Shown here: one piece after another, positions 25,264 through 34,729 of the stretch
Numbering within the stretch: position 1 is the stretch's first letter
Layout of the letters: each line of letters starts with the position of its first letter
Source: Neobacillus sp. WH10
Lineage (GTDB): Bacteria; Bacillota; Bacilli; Bacillales; Cytobacillaceae
Reading direction: 5' to 3'
NCBI RefSeq assembly: GCF_030123405.1
Contig: NZ_CP126110.1
Coordinates: forward strand, 2,604,001-2,668,000
DNA length: 64,000 nt
Notes under the pieces: model-generated
What the model saw: only the letters and a program-made list of their open reading frames with translations
What the model was told of the DNA's origin: nothing
Database searches by the model: none
Translations under genes and position numbers: made by a program

Positions 25264-25324
25264 TTTTCTAACTCTGTTGAAGAAGTTAGTTAGAGCTACA
25301 AAAGTTGATGAGGTGAGTTAGTTA

Positions 25325-25762
25325 ATGTATGAAATTATGCATGACATGAAAACGATCGTGAAAAAGAAACCGTTTAAATATAAATATATTTCAAATGGAA
25401 ATAAGGAGATTTTTTTTGGAAAATCTAGTTCACCTGTTAAACTAAGTAAAGAACAATATACCAAGTTACTTGATACTTTTAAGGGGCGAACAGTCACAAT
25501 CGGGACTTCAAGAACAAATCCTCCCAAAGATAGTCTTGGGGAATGGCTAATGAATAATATTACAAAAACAGCTATAGCTTCTTATATTGTTCCAATACTC
25601 CTTATGGAAGGTCATGCCTCACTAGTTATGCCAATAGACAGTGGTAAAATTAAATTTAATTTAGTGAAATTTGGAGAGTGTTCAAATTGCGGGGGTACTA
25701 TGAAGCCGTTAATTCCTTTTGCAGCTTCATTTTTGTGTGCAAGGTGTATTAGAAATTGGTAA
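25325..25762 (+). CDS. Hypothetical protein with a C-terminal zinc ribbon
   Basis: 145 residues, with GATGAGGTGAGTTAG before ATG 25325. The N-terminal half is lysine-rich and strand-forming. ITKTAIASYIVPILLMEGHA is a hydrophobic helix that could be buried or membrane-embedded. CSNCGGTMKPL (about 119) and CARCIRNW at the very end form a CxxC...CxxC zinc ribbon. I do not know the family. Single gene between repeats. Confidence 0.6.
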   Translation: MYEIMHDMKTIVKKKPFKYKYISNGNKEIFFGKSSSPVKLSKEQYTKLLDTFKGRTVTIGTSRTNPPKDSLGEWLMNNITKTAIASYIVPILLMEGHASLVMPIDSGKIKFNLVKFGECSNCGGTMKPLIPFAASFLCARCIRNW

Positions 25763-25831
25763 TCTCATTTACAACTTGGGAGTAAAAATAATCAAAATAT
25801 AGATTACTACTGAAATTACATATTTGATAAA

Positions 25832-25890
25832 CATTTGTTACTTAACTAAAGGGGTACATTTCTTAAAGAAGGAGAAGTGCCTTTTATGTT
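25832..25890 (+). repeat. Family A repeat, degenerate copy
   Basis: TTGTTACTTAACTAAAGGGG, TACATTTCTTAAAGAAGG. Ends are recognisable, the middle is eroded. Confidence 0.5.
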
Positions 25891-25951
25891 GAATTGTAAT
25901 TTAAAATAAAGGTACATTTAAGCTTATATTTGAAGTTATGGGGGAAAATGT

Positions 25952-26662
25952 ATGAAACTTGTTACATGGAATGCTGCAATGCGATTTAGAGATAAAATCG
26001 AAGAGATACTTCCATTCTCAGCTGATATACTAGTAATCCCTGAGTGTGAAGCTCCTGAAAAATGGAGGAAAAGTAACAAAATACAATCAATCAATCAGTT
26101 CCTTTGGTTTGGAGACAATCCAAACAAAGGCATTGGAATTATCACATTAAACAATAACTATCAAATAGATATTCATCCATCTTATAATAAGGATTTTCGT
26201 TATATAATTCCTTTAATAGTCTCAGGCGACCAAAATTTTAATTTGTTTGCAATTTGGGCACAAAATACAAAAAAAAAATATTACAGTTATATTGGACAAA
26301 TTTATTTAGCATTAAATCACTATAAATCTTTGCTTAATGCCCCCTGTATTATCGCAGGTGATTGGAACAGTAATAAGATATTTGATTATATCAAAAGAAT
26401 TGGGACACACTCAGAAGTTGTGGAGTTGCTTAAAAGCTTTGGTATAATGAGTGCCTACCATACCTATTTTAATGAAGAACATGGCGAAGAAACTAAACCA
26501 ACACACTATTTTAGAAAGGACAAAGATAGGCCATTTCACATTGATTATGTGTTTGCATCTGAGACTCTCCTAAAACAATTAAGCTTTATTGAGGTAGGCT
26601 CCTTCGAGGAATGGATTAAGTTAAGTGACCACACTCCAATATATGTGGAAATTAAAAAGTAA
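25952..26662 (+). CDS. Endonuclease/exonuclease/phosphatase family protein
   Basis: 236 residues from ATG 25952. LVTWNAAMRF (the TWN strand), VIPECEAPE (metal-binding Glu), AGDWNSN (the D-x-N pair), HIDYVFAS (the D-Y strand) and LSDHTPIYVE (the catalytic SDH) occur in the standard order of the DNase I-like fold. Mg-dependent hydrolysis of a phosphodiester or phosphomonoester is expected; nucleic acid or lipid substrate cannot be told. No signal peptide. Complete for the family. Confidence 0.87.
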   Translation: MKLVTWNAAMRFRDKIEEILPFSADILVIPECEAPEKWRKSNKIQSINQFLWFGDNPNKGIGIITLNNNYQIDIHPSYNKDFRYIIPLIVSGDQNFNLFAIWAQNTKKKYYSYIGQIYLALNHYKSLLNAPCIIAGDWNSNKIFDYIKRIGTHSEVVELLKSFGIMSAYHTYFNEEHGEETKPTHYFRKDKDRPFHIDYVFASETLLKQLSFIEVGSFEEWIKLSDHTPIYVEIKK

Positions 26663-26691
26663 TTCGTTTCATATTTTTGGTGATTAATGGT

Positions 26692-26797
26692 AAGCTTTCT
26701 TATTAAGCAGACGGGTACGTTCCACAAAGGTTTGGCTGCTTATTAAGGCAGCCTTTTCTTATTGAACTAAAGGGCAGCATTCCTGTAATGAAGAAAT
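26692..26797 (+). repeat. Family A repeat, full copy
   Basis: TTCTTATTAAGCAGACGGGT, TTTGGCTGC TTATTAA GGCAGCC TTTTCTTATT, GAACTAAAGGGCAGCATTCC, then AATGAAGAAAT. The second IS110 element starts just after it. Confidence 0.78.
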
Positions 26798-26894
26798 ATG
26801 AGGTTTGAATATAAAAAAGCCCCTTGGTAAGATATGAGTGTCCAAAGCTTAGCGGCAAAAAGGACACAAACATAAATACCAGGAGGCTATTTAA

Positions 26895-28181
26895 ATGAAT
26901 TATAACCAAAATGAAAAGATTGCTCAAATTACTTCTCAAACATTAATTATAGGTGTTGACATTGCTAAATACAAGCATGTGGCAAGAGCCCAAGATTTTA
27001 GAGGTTTAGAAGTTTCGGCACCATTATACTTTGAAAATACAAATTCTAGCTTTAACTGTTTCATAGAGTGGATTAAAAATTTAATGGTTCAAAACAAAAT
27101 GGATAAAGTGATTGTAGGAATGGAGCCGACAGGTCATTATTGGCTAAATTTAGCTCACTTCCTTAAAGAACAAAATATCAAGTTTGTAGTCGTAAATCCT
27201 ATGCATGTTAAGAAAAGTAAAGAGTTAGATGATAATTCTCCAACTAAAAATGATGTAAAGGATGCTAGAGTTATTGCACAATTGGTCAAAGACGGGAGAT
27301 ATGCAGAACCGAACATTCCGCAAGGAGTTTATGCAGAACTCCGAGTGGCTCGAAAAATACGTGATCTCCTAGCTGTTGATCTTCAAGCAGTTCAGGGGCA
27401 AATTCATAATTGGATAGACCGCTACTTTCCAGAATTCCTTACGGTATTTAAAGCTTGGGAAGGTAAGTCGGCGATCCAATTATTAAAACTAAATTTATTG
27501 CCACATGAGCTAGTCATCCTATCGGAACAAGAAATATTAGTACATCTTCGAAAAGCTGTTAAACGTGCAGTGGGACTCAGTAAAATAAAAGAGCTAAAGC
27601 AGGTTGCCACCGAGTCTATCGGCATTCGTGAAGGTTCGGATATGGCTAAATTAGAGCTAAGCACGTTAATAGACAAATATGAGCTAATAAAGGAAAAGTT
27701 CGAAGAACTGGAATCTAACATAGATAAACTTCTTGAACAAGTTCCAGGCGTTGAACAAATGTTGGCGATTAAGGGAATAGGCAAAGATACGATTGCAGGC
27801 TTTTATGCGGAGGTAGGAGACCTAGGCAACTACACCCACCCTAGGCAGATTATCAAATTGGCTGGGCTTAGCCTGAAGGAAAATACATCTGGAAAGCACA
27901 AAGGACAAACCAAAATTACAAAAAGAGGAAGGAAGACTCTAAGAGCACTCCTTTTTCGAGTAGCAATGCCTTTAGTCGCTAAAAATACTGCTTTTAAAGC
28001 ATTACACGAGTATTTTACAAAACGCCCAGATAATCCTTTGAAGAAAATGCAATCGTTAATTGCAATATGTAATAAGCTCATAAGAATTCTGTTTACCATC
28101 GGTAAAAAGAAGTGTGAATTTAGTGAAGAACGTATGTTAAGGGACATTCCTCATATGGCGGCATTACAGATAGCAGCTTAA
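26895..28181 (+). CDS. IS110 family transposase (DEDD recombinase)
   Basis: 428 residues; ACCAGGAGG lies nine bases before ATG 26895. IIGVDIAKYKHVARAQDFRG (first Asp), GMEPTGHYW (Glu) and KNDVKDARVIAQLVKDG (Asp pair) form the RuvC-like DEDD domain. A helical linker (about 215-290) precedes IKGIGKDTIAGFYAEVGDLG and the SGKHKGQTKITKRGRKTLR block of the C-terminal Tnp_20 domain. It is only distantly related to the transposase at 10,823 and longer by 57 residues. No lesion is seen. Confidence 0.93.
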   Translation: MNYNQNEKIAQITSQTLIIGVDIAKYKHVARAQDFRGLEVSAPLYFENTNSSFNCFIEWIKNLMVQNKMDKVIVGMEPTGHYWLNLAHFLKEQNIKFVVVNPMHVKKSKELDDNSPTKNDVKDARVIAQLVKDGRYAEPNIPQGVYAELRVARKIRDLLAVDLQAVQGQIHNWIDRYFPEFLTVFKAWEGKSAIQLLKLNLLPHELVILSEQEILVHLRKAVKRAVGLSKIKELKQVATESIGIREGSDMAKLELSTLIDKYELIKEKFEELESNIDKLLEQVPGVEQMLAIKGIGKDTIAGFYAEVGDLGNYTHPRQIIKLAGLSLKENTSGKHKGQTKITKRGRKTLRALLFRVAMPLVAKNTAFKALHEYFTKRPDNPLKKMQSLIAICNKLIRILFTIGKKKCEFSEERMLRDIPHMAALQIAA

Positions 28182-28480
28182 AATTTCTTTTAGTGAAATT
28201 CATTAGGTAGTAGTTAAATTGTTTTAGACATTTGAAGCACGGATTAGTCAGTAAATCAACTAAAATACGGGCAAGGACCCTGTCGGGCAGCATGACTGAC
28301 ATCCACCTCATGGAAAGGTTGGACGAAGGAATTTTGGAGCATAGACTCTGTGAGATATGGGAGGGTTGACCTCCATGAGAAATGTGGAGATCCACCAGTG
28401 CAACCATACTTTAGCTGGTTATCCAACTTTTGGATAAGGTTGGTTTGGTTAACTATAAGTTTCTTTTTCACTATGCCCCC
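28182..28480 (+). ncRNA. Structured non-coding end of IS110, candidate guide RNA
   Basis: Contains CGGGCAAGGACCCTGTCGGG, TTTTGGAGCATAGACTCTG and a strong hairpin (GGTTGACCTCCATG with TGGAGATCCACC). TTGGAGCATAG followed by a CTC is also found at the matching place in the first IS110 element. Bridge RNA identity is an inference. Confidence 0.45.
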
Positions 28481-28692
28481 AAAATTACCCTTTATTACAC
28501 TATAATTCCAATCCTCAAATAAATTTTAAAACAAACTACTACGAAATATGGAGAAAACAAGAGAAATCGTGAGATTTTCCTTTCTATATAGAGGGAGTTT
28601 AGTTTAATAAGCATACTTCTTATTTACAGTAGGAAAAGAAGGTAAATCCAGTTCTATATAGAATAAGTAATGAAAAACCACGGGGGATTAGA

Positions 28693-29193
28693 ATGTCTAA
28701 TATAAGCTGGGAAGAGTCGTATCTAGGTCAATTACGAAAGCTAATTGATCATAAAAAAATTATACACCCATCCATTCGTGCCATCATTCAGGATGAAAAG
28801 GAACGGATTCTCTTCATTGAAAGAAAGGGACAAAATAGATGGGGAATGCCCGCAGGTTCAATGGAACTAGGTGAATCCATTTTTGAAACACTTAAAAGAG
28901 AGATAAAAGAAGAAACAGGTATTGACGTTATTGATGCGACGTTAATTGCAATATATTCGGGATCAGATAAATCAATAAAAAATGAATTCGGGGACGAATA
29001 CCAGATGTTTGAATTTTTATTTAGAGTAGATAAATGGACCGGGACTACCATTAAAGAAACTGATGAAAGTAAAAACGCTGAATTTTTCTCATTAGATAGC
29101 ATTCCTAAAGGTACAAACCAATTTTGGGACAATCATCAAAAGGAAGTAATTGAAGATTTAAAAAACTTCAATGGGCAACTAATTTTAAAATAG
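28693..29193 (+). CDS. Nudix hydrolase
   Basis: 166 residues; CACGGGGGATTAGA precedes ATG 28693. The Nudix box GESIFETLKREIKEETGID (about residues 60-78) matches Gx5Ex7REUxEExGU exactly, with the metal-binding glutamates in place. RWGMPAGSMELGES just before it is the usual nucleotide-binding strand, as in Bacillus MutT/ADP-ribose-pyrophosphatase-like proteins. It hydrolyses a nucleoside diphosphate linked to another group; the substrate is unknown. It lies 24 bp left of the Tn3-family transposon. Confidence 0.92.
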   Translation: MSNISWEESYLGQLRKLIDHKKIIHPSIRAIIQDEKERILFIERKGQNRWGMPAGSMELGESIFETLKREIKEETGIDVIDATLIAIYSGSDKSIKNEFGDEYQMFEFLFRVDKWTGTTIKETDESKNAEFFSLDSIPKGTNQFWDNHQKEVIEDLKNFNGQLILK

Positions 29194-29217
29194 TCCAGAT
29201 TAATAAATTGGGTATAA

Positions 29218-29264
29218 GGGGTCACCATATCAAAAAAAGAAAATTGTACGTTTAGACATAATTT
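29218..29264 (+). repeat. Left terminal inverted repeat of the Tn3-family transposon
   Basis: GGGGTCACCATATC, an A7 run, GAAAATTGTACGTTTAGACA. The complement is at 39,532-39,578. Confidence 0.93.
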
Positions 29265-29426
29265 AGACACAATTTAACTAACTCTTGTACGTTAATGGTG
29301 TTTTTGTCCATCCCCTCGAAAAGGGGGAATAACAAAAAGTATTGTAAAAAACTTATAAACTAAAAGTTTTTGATTACTGTTAAAAATATAGAGTACATTT
29401 TATTGTTTAGATTACTTTTTTCGGAA

Positions 29427-30971
29427 TTATAATAAAGGAGAAATTAGACGCATTAGGGATTCCAGTATTCGTTTTTGAATACTACGTTTTTGAAATGATT
29501 TCCAGCGAATTTCAGTTGAATGATTAAAGTCCTCTTCAAAATCACGTTTAATATCAAGAACTGTCTTAGATTCATAAAGTACGCTAATAATTTCATAATT
29601 TAGTTCAAAGCTACGGACATCCATATTTGCTGTGCCAATTGTTGCAATTTTATCATCTACAAGTACAATTTTAGCGTGCACAAAACCATCTTTATAGCTG
29701 TAAATTGAAGCACCGGCTTTTAGAAGTGGTGTGAAGTATGATTGAGATGCTTGATCACTAATGATTCGATCTCTCTTACCTGGATATAGAATGCGGACAT
29801 CTATTCCAGCCATTGCACTTAAACGTAGTAATGTTAATGTTTCTTGATCCGGGATGAAGTAGGGTGTTGCGATCCAAATTGATTTCTTAGCAGAACCTAT
29901 AACAGCAAGTAAAGTATTACGAATGTTTGTATCATCTGAACTTGGTCCACCTGCTACAATTTGAACAGCACCTTCTGCATGAGAATTTTCTTTACCTGGG
30001 AAGTATTTTGTATTCATAAATTGATTCCAAGAATAAGTATTTAAACCATTAGTGGCATAGAGCCAATCCTCAAGGAATATTGCTTGTAATTTGTACAATG
30101 CTTTTCCTTCTATTCTTAAGTGGCTGTCACGCCAAATAGGAAATTTTTTAGAACGACCAAGATATTCATCGCCAACATTGAGCCCACCTGTAAAACCAAT
30201 CTCTCCATCTACAATGACAATTTTACGATGGTTACGATAATTTACTGTTTCAAGTGGCCATGACGAAAGAATAGGATCAAATGCCACAACCTCAATTCCT
30301 ACATCTTTCATGGGTTGTAAGAAACGATTTCGTAATGAATTGCTCCCGATTCCATCATAAAGAAAGCGTACAATTATACCAGATTTTGCTTTCTTTATTA
30401 ATGTATCGCGAATTTTTGTACCAATTTCATCTGCTCGATAAATAAAGTATTGAATATGTATATGATGTGTAGCATTTTCAATAGCTTGTATAATGTTTGT
30501 AAATGTTTGATCCCCATTTGTTAAGAGTTTTGTTGTGGTATTATTGGCAACAGGACCGCCACCGAATTTTTGTACAACTTGTGTTAAATAAGTAGAGCGC
30601 TCACTTAATGAGGAAGTGAATGATAAATCTAGGCGTTTTCCTTCTAAAATCTCACGGAATAATTTTCTTTGCTCTTCTGAACGATGTAGATGCTTCTTTC
30701 TTCTCCAACGACTTCGGCCAAAAAGAGAGTACAAAAGTACACCAACAACAGGAAGAAGTGCTAATACTAAAAACCATGCTAAAGTACTTTGTGGGGAACG
30801 GTTTTCGATAAAAATAATGAAGGCAATTCCTACTATTGTGATAGACCATAGTACGTCGACAAAGTTGTATAGTGAGATAATGGATGTATCCAACAGAAAG
30901 AGAATGATAGAGACAAGTGTAAATACAAATAATAATTGAACTTTAGGATTTTTCATCTTTATAAAATTCAC
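29427..30971 (-). CDS. cls: Cardiolipin synthase
   Basis: 514 residues. Two N-terminal membrane helices (about 10-30 and 36-60) are followed by two phospholipase-D domains. The HxKx4D motifs are NHRKIVIVDG (about 247) and HAKIVLVDD (about 430), each followed by the usual GGLN and GTANMD segments. It joins two phosphatidylglycerol molecules into cardiolipin and glycerol at the inner membrane. Length and motifs are complete, so it should be active. It is the first passenger gene from the left end of the transposon. A transposon-borne cls could alter membrane charge and the response to membrane-active compounds; that role is inference. Confidence 0.93.
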   Translation of the reverse strand: MNFIKMKNPKVQLLFVFTLVSIILFLLDTSIISLYNFVDVLWSITIVGIAFIIFIENRSPQSTLAWFLVLALLPVVGVLLYSLFGRSRWRRKKHLHRSEEQRKLFREILEGKRLDLSFTSSLSERSTYLTQVVQKFGGGPVANNTTTKLLTNGDQTFTNIIQAIENATHHIHIQYFIYRADEIGTKIRDTLIKKAKSGIIVRFLYDGIGSNSLRNRFLQPMKDVGIEVVAFDPILSSWPLETVNYRNHRKIVIVDGEIGFTGGLNVGDEYLGRSKKFPIWRDSHLRIEGKALYKLQAIFLEDWLYATNGLNTYSWNQFMNTKYFPGKENSHAEGAVQIVAGGPSSDDTNIRNTLLAVIGSAKKSIWIATPYFIPDQETLTLLRLSAMAGIDVRILYPGKRDRIISDQASQSYFTPLLKAGASIYSYKDGFVHAKIVLVDDKIATIGTANMDVRSFELNYEIISVLYESKTVLDIKRDFEEDFNHSTEIRWKSFQKRSIQKRILESLMRLISPLL

Positions 30972-31212
30972 CTATTCTTTCTTAAATATAGGATTCGTAT
31001 ATGGAAGCTGTAACCTAACATTTCTATTAGGGATAATCATAGGGTTGGTGCTTTAGTCCGTCATATCATTTATATAAAATGTAATGGATTAATAAATTAT
31101 GGAGTTTCTAAGACTCGTTTCTTCAAGTTTTCGCTAATGTATTGTCCGATAACTGGAATTTTGTGATATTCCAGTTCCTTTTTAATGATGCTGAATAAAG
31201 TTGAGCTTATGA

Positions 31213-31256
31213 AAGCCAAAGAGATACAGGGGAAATCCCTTGTATCTCTTTGGCTA
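31213..31256 (-). terminator. Terminator of the ABC-2 permease gene
   Basis: AGCCAAAGAGATACA and TGTATCTCTTTGGCT, perfect 15-bp arms, lie just after the stop codon on the minus strand; the T-run is short. Confidence 0.7.
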
Positions 31257-31270
31257 TAGATTTACTCTCT

Positions 31271-32455
31271 CTACACTGACTCAGTAGATAAAGAACTTTT
31301 TTGTTTATCTTTCCCTTTGAATACAGCCAGTACCATAATTATAAGAGATACAAGTCCAAGAAACCCCATCGTCTGAACATATGAGCCTATCCTGTATCCT
31401 CCAAAGAAGAAGCTGTTACGAAATGCTTCTACACTGTACTTAAAAGGAGTCCAAGAATACAACCAGTGTTTTGTCACATCCGGAAGAAATTCGTGTGCCA
31501 GTGATAAGATTGGCATAGAAAAGAAGAAGACTACCATTAATATTGGTACCCCGACACGGCCAATCCAGTTGAGTACTGCACTTTGCAAAAGGAAGAACAT
31601 GAAGCCAAAGAAAAGTAACAATAAGAAAATTTCTCTTTGATTCGGTATGTTTACATCGAGTATGGTATGAGCAATGAAAAGGGTTAAACTTGCAATTACT
31701 ATCATGAAAACAGAACCTGCAAGGATCTGTGATAAGACTGATTTTCCTGTAACGCGACCGTTTGTAACCTTTTGGACAGCTATAAATAAGACTAAGGAAC
31801 TGATAAGAGTAGTAATCCATAAGATTTGTGTCAGCATAATAGGAATATTTCCATTACCTGTATGTGCTTGAACTGGATGAATCAACTCCCTTTTAACAAT
31901 AAATGGGCTTGCTAATAACTTTGCCTGTTCAGTTGTTAGTGTCATATTTCTTTGTGAAAGCTGAACAAGCAAGGTATTACGGATATTTTCGTTTATCCCT
32001 CCAATAAGCTTATCAATCATTTGGCTCGAAACCATTGCGGCATTATAGTTCATTCCTTGATTCACCAAGACTTGCACTTCAGTTTGTTGTCCCTTAGGTG
32101 TGGTCAGCGATACAAGTTGTTGGGACATTTCTGGTGGAAACACAATGGCAGCGTAATACTTCTTATCCTTCATCCCTTGCAATACATCTTTTTGCGTTTG
32201 TAAGAACGTCCATTTAACTGAGCTTTGCTTATTTTGCAGAATTTGCTCTTTTATTTTATCTCCTAAATTTACACTTCCTTGTCCTGGTAAGTTCACAGCT
32301 GTACCCTGTATTACCAGAGCGATCGGCAAGTCTTTTGGTACAGGATTAACAGTTGATCCCATAAAAGCAAAACTAGCGATGATAACAGCAGCCATAATGC
32401 CTAACAAGCCACCTAGAACCATCTTTTGTTTGAAAAATTGCTTTACTGTAAGCAT
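31271..32455 (-). CDS. ABC-2 / YhgE-like membrane permease
   Basis: 394 residues from ATG 32455. One N-terminal helix (about 14-33) is followed by a roughly 170-residue extracytoplasmic domain (VPKDLPIALVIQG...), then five helices (about 210-375). This is the shape of DUF3533/ABC-2-type export permeases related to YhgE and to the membrane part of drug and phage-receptor exporters. No ATPase gene is present. It is divergent from TetR fragments at 32,641, as in the yhgD-yhgE pair, so TetR control of an efflux function is likely. The first 60 codons are duplicated at 34,730-34,914. Confidence 0.75.
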   Translation of the reverse strand: MLTVKQFFKQKMVLGGLLGIMAAVIIASFAFMGSTVNPVPKDLPIALVIQGTAVNLPGQGSVNLGDKIKEQILQNKQSSVKWTFLQTQKDVLQGMKDKKYYAAIVFPPEMSQQLVSLTTPKGQQTEVQVLVNQGMNYNAAMVSSQMIDKLIGGINENIRNTLLVQLSQRNMTLTTEQAKLLASPFIVKRELIHPVQAHTGNGNIPIMLTQILWITTLISSLVLFIAVQKVTNGRVTGKSVLSQILAGSVFMIVIASLTLFIAHTILDVNIPNQREIFLLLLFFGFMFFLLQSAVLNWIGRVGVPILMVVFFFSMPILSLAHEFLPDVTKHWLYSWTPFKYSVEAFRNSFFFGGYRIGSYVQTMGFLGLVSLIIMVLAVFKGKDKQKSSLSTESV

Positions 32456-32808
32456 TTTAAATTATTCCTCCTAGCATTTATTTAACAAAAAGATAGATAA
32501 CGAACAATGTGTTGTTTACGATGAGATTATATCGTTTTTGCTACACAATTCAATTTACATTTAAAACATAAATGTAAGATAAGAAACAAAAGGATGAAAT
32601 CTGTTGTTTCTTATGACACTAACGAACAAGAAGATATAAAATGTTGAAAAAAACGGATCTGCGAATTATTCGGACAAAGAAATTTATATATGATGCTTTT
32701 ATCAAACTGATAGCGGAAAAGGGATACGATGCTATTACCATTCAAGACATCACAGATGAGGTCCTCATTAATCGGGCAACATTTCACTCACATTATAGGG
32801 ATAAAGAA
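32271..32808. repeat. Direct repeat, copy 1 (538 bp; partner 34,730-35,267)
   Basis: Covers the 5' end of the permease gene, the intergenic region and the first 56 codons of the divergent TetR gene. The offset between copies is 2,459 bp. The copies differ by scattered substitutions. Confidence 0.9.
32555..32577. promoter_or_regulatory. Candidate TetR operator between permease and TetR
   Basis: TTACATTTA AAACA TAAATGTAA, perfect 9-bp arms, centred in the divergent promoter region. The same site recurs at 35,014-35,036. TetR binding is inferred from position. Confidence 0.55.
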
Positions 32809-32817
32809 GCTATTCTA
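32641..32817 (+). pseudogene. Truncated TetR regulator (copy 1)
   Basis: The first 57 codons (KKTDLRIIRTKKFIYDAFIK through the helix-turn-helix ATFHSHYRDK) match the intact gene at 35,120. After GATAAAGAAG the sequence becomes unrelated and forms the terminator of the gapN remnant. The ligand-binding domain is absent, so it cannot dimerise normally. It has weaker ribosome binding (AAGAAGAT) than the intact copy (AAGGAGG). Confidence 0.85.
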
Positions 32818-32842
32818 AATTTTAGATTAGCTTCTTTTTGTA
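32811..32842 (-). terminator. Terminator after the gapN remnant
   Basis: GAAGCTATTCTAAA and TTTAGATTAGCTTC arms flanked by T/A tracts; it replaces the lost part of TetR copy 1. Confidence 0.75.
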
Positions 32843-32845
32843 ATA

Positions 32846-33823
32846 TTAAACTAAGTTTAATACAGTTACTTTTTCACGTGTCATAGATTCAAGGCTCTTA
32901 TGAATACCTTGTGCTCCCATACCAGAACCTTTTACACCGATGAATGGGAAGTGGTCAGGACCGCGCTCTGTACGTCCGTTAATTTGAACGGAACCAGTGT
33001 CAATTTTGTTAGCAATTGCAAATGCTTTATTAATGTCTTTTGTGAAGACACTTGCTTGTAAGCCGAAAGTTGATTTGTTCGCAATTTCAATTGCTTGTTC
33101 GTCAGAAGAAACACGGATAATTGGAAGGATTGGGCCGAATGGCTCTTCCCAAGCAACTTTCATTTCTTCTGTTACGTGGTCAATTGATGTTGGGTAAATT
33201 AAGTTGCGCTTACGTTTGTTACCGATAACGATTGTTGCACCTTTTTCTGCCGCATCACCAATTAATCCTTGAACGAAATCAGCAGATTTATCGTCGATTA
33301 ATGGAATGATTGTGCTGTCTTGTTCTGGAGAGCCAACAGATAGTTCAGCTACTTGCTCTTTTAATAAGCCAACAAGCTCGTCCGCTACATCTTCGTGTAC
33401 AAGTACACGTTTAATAGCTGTACAACGTTGACCTGAGTAAGAGAATGCACCGCTTACGATGTGTTTTGCAGCTTTTTGTAAGTCAGCATCTTCACGAATA
33501 ATACCAGGGTCTTTACCACCAAGTTCTAATACAAGTGGAATCATCGCAGCTTTTTTCGCTAAGTGTTTACCTGTATTTGTACCACCTGTGAACGATACCA
33601 TATTGATGCCAGCATGCTCTACTAAGTAGTCACCAATTACAGAACCGCGTCCTGTAACTACATTTACAAGACCTTTTGGAAGACCTGCTTTCTGAAGTGC
33701 CTCAACCATTTTAATACCGCTACTTGCGCCTTGTGTTGCGGGTTTAAAGATAACAGCGTTACCCATAATAAGAGCTGGTGCAAGTTTTGCAGCAGATAAG
33801 TTTACTGGGTAGTTATGGCCCAT
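32846..33823 (-). pseudogene. gapN: NADP-dependent glyceraldehyde-3-phosphate dehydrogenase, C-terminal two thirds
   Basis: 325 residues beginning NYPVNLSAAKLAPALIMGNA, which matches Bacillus GapN (aldehyde dehydrogenase superfamily) from about residue 155 onward. The catalytic Glu (LELGGKDPG) and Cys (GQRCTAIKR) are present, and the C-terminus GMGAQGIHKSLESMTREKVT is normal. The first third, including much of the NADP site, is missing, so the product would not fold as a normal enzyme. The missing end has been replaced by the start of a P450 gene in another frame. The 5' end is a recombination joint at about 33,823. Confidence 0.88.
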
Positions 33824-33941
33824 ATTCTTTCGCCATCTCGCAAAAAGAAATAGTAGGTTGACTCATGTCGAATAAAGGGTAGTTGCCCAGTGGTCCATAT
33901 GTTTTGGGTTGCGGAATCCCACCTGTCTGTTCTTCTCTCAT
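33812..33941 (-). pseudogene. CYP102-type (P450 BM3-like) cytochrome P450, first 41 codons
   Basis: Starts at ATG 33941 behind GAAGGAGG. GGIPQPKTYGPLGNYPLFDM then QPTISFCEMAKEYGP is the characteristic N-terminus of bacillary CYP102 fatty-acid hydroxylase/reductase fusions. The gene is cut at EYG and joined out of frame to the gapN remnant, meeting a stop at once. The rest of the roughly 1060-residue enzyme is absent. The TetR gene directly upstream on the same strand is probably its former regulator. Confidence 0.8.
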
Positions 33942-34002
33942 TTTTATCCTCCTTCGAAGTTTGAGATATAAAGGAAATTATTTAATATTCAACTTTAATT
34001 TT

Positions 34003-34545
34003 TCACTCATATTCTTTAGTCCAACTTATTAATTGTTTAATTACTTTTTGTTTTAAGCCTTCATCAATCTTCCCTATCTTAAAAATTTCCGAATAGCATA
34101 ATCCATCGACGGCTAATCTAATAATTGCAGCCTTTATTGGCTCGATCTCATCCTTTTCCATTTCTTCACATAATTCTTGACAATCACTTTGGAACTTGGA
34201 AAGAAGAAGTGGGTTAGTAAACAAAGTTGCGATATATGCAGAAACAAGCCCGTTTGATACACCAGTATCGTTTATTGCTGATTCCAAGTAAGCACGATGC
34301 CATTTTCCTATGGATTCCGAAGAATTGCTTACTTTATCCCGAACATCCATTAAAAATGCTGCCGAATATTCATCAATCATACCTTTTATAATTGCGTCCT
34401 TATTAGGAAAATGATAGAGTAATCCTCCTTTACTGATACCAGCCTGTTTCGCAATAGCTTCTAATGTCAATTTTTCCATCCCATAATTCTCAATAATAAA
34501 AGAAGCAGCAGCTAATATTTCTTTACGTTTTGAATTGCTCATCAA
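34003..34545 (-). CDS. TetR/AcrR family transcriptional regulator
   Basis: 180 residues from ATG 34545 (AGAAAGGAGGTC upstream; an alternative ATG follows one codon later). KRKEILAAASFIIENYGMEK and TLEAIAKQAGISKGGLLYHF with PNKDAIIK form a standard TetR helix-turn-helix. The C-terminal domain is all-helical and complete in length. It lies 60 bp upstream of the P450 start on the same strand, so it probably formed an operon with the lost P450 and repressed it. ACCGTCCAGACGGT (34,602-34,615), a perfect palindrome in its promoter region, is a candidate operator. Confidence 0.88.
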   Translation of the reverse strand: MMSNSKRKEILAAASFIIENYGMEKLTLEAIAKQAGISKGGLLYHFPNKDAIIKGMIDEYSAAFLMDVRDKVSNSSESIGKWHRAYLESAINDTGVSNGLVSAYIATLFTNPLLLSKFQSDCQELCEEMEKDEIEPIKAAIIRLAVDGLCYSEIFKIGKIDEGLKQKVIKQLISWTKEYE

Positions 34546-34601
34546 AATGACCTCCTTTCTCAGTCAGACATGAGTTATTCACTCACTTTAAATTAACTAC
34601 A

Positions 34602-34615
34602 CCGTCCAGACGGTA
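34602..34615. promoter_or_regulatory. Palindrome upstream of the TetR/P450 operon
   Basis: ACCGTCC AGACGGT inside an AT-rich promoter region: ACCGTC pairs with GACGGT. This is a typical short operator for a TetR protein that controls itself. Confidence 0.5.
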
Positions 34616-34729
34616 TTGTTAATTTAAAATTTTAATTGTTATATATACATATAACATCGATTGGGATATTCTTTCATACGTACCCAATGTTGCTTCAAAA
34701 TATGGAAGCTGTAATCTGACATTTCTTTT

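Larger units (their letters stand above)
26800..28480 (+). mobile_element. IS110-family element, second copy type
   Basis: It consists of one transposase gene with about 95 bp of leader, containing a GTGTCC..GGACAC hairpin, and about 300 bp of structured DNA after the gene. The left border falls directly behind the right end of a family A repeat. No terminal inverted repeat or target duplication could be found, as is usual in this family, so the ends are estimates. Confidence 0.65.

Noticed and set aside
30616..30939. Plus-strand 107-codon frame inside cls
   Set aside because: Fully antisense to a conserved gene, without a ribosome binding site or recognisable domain.
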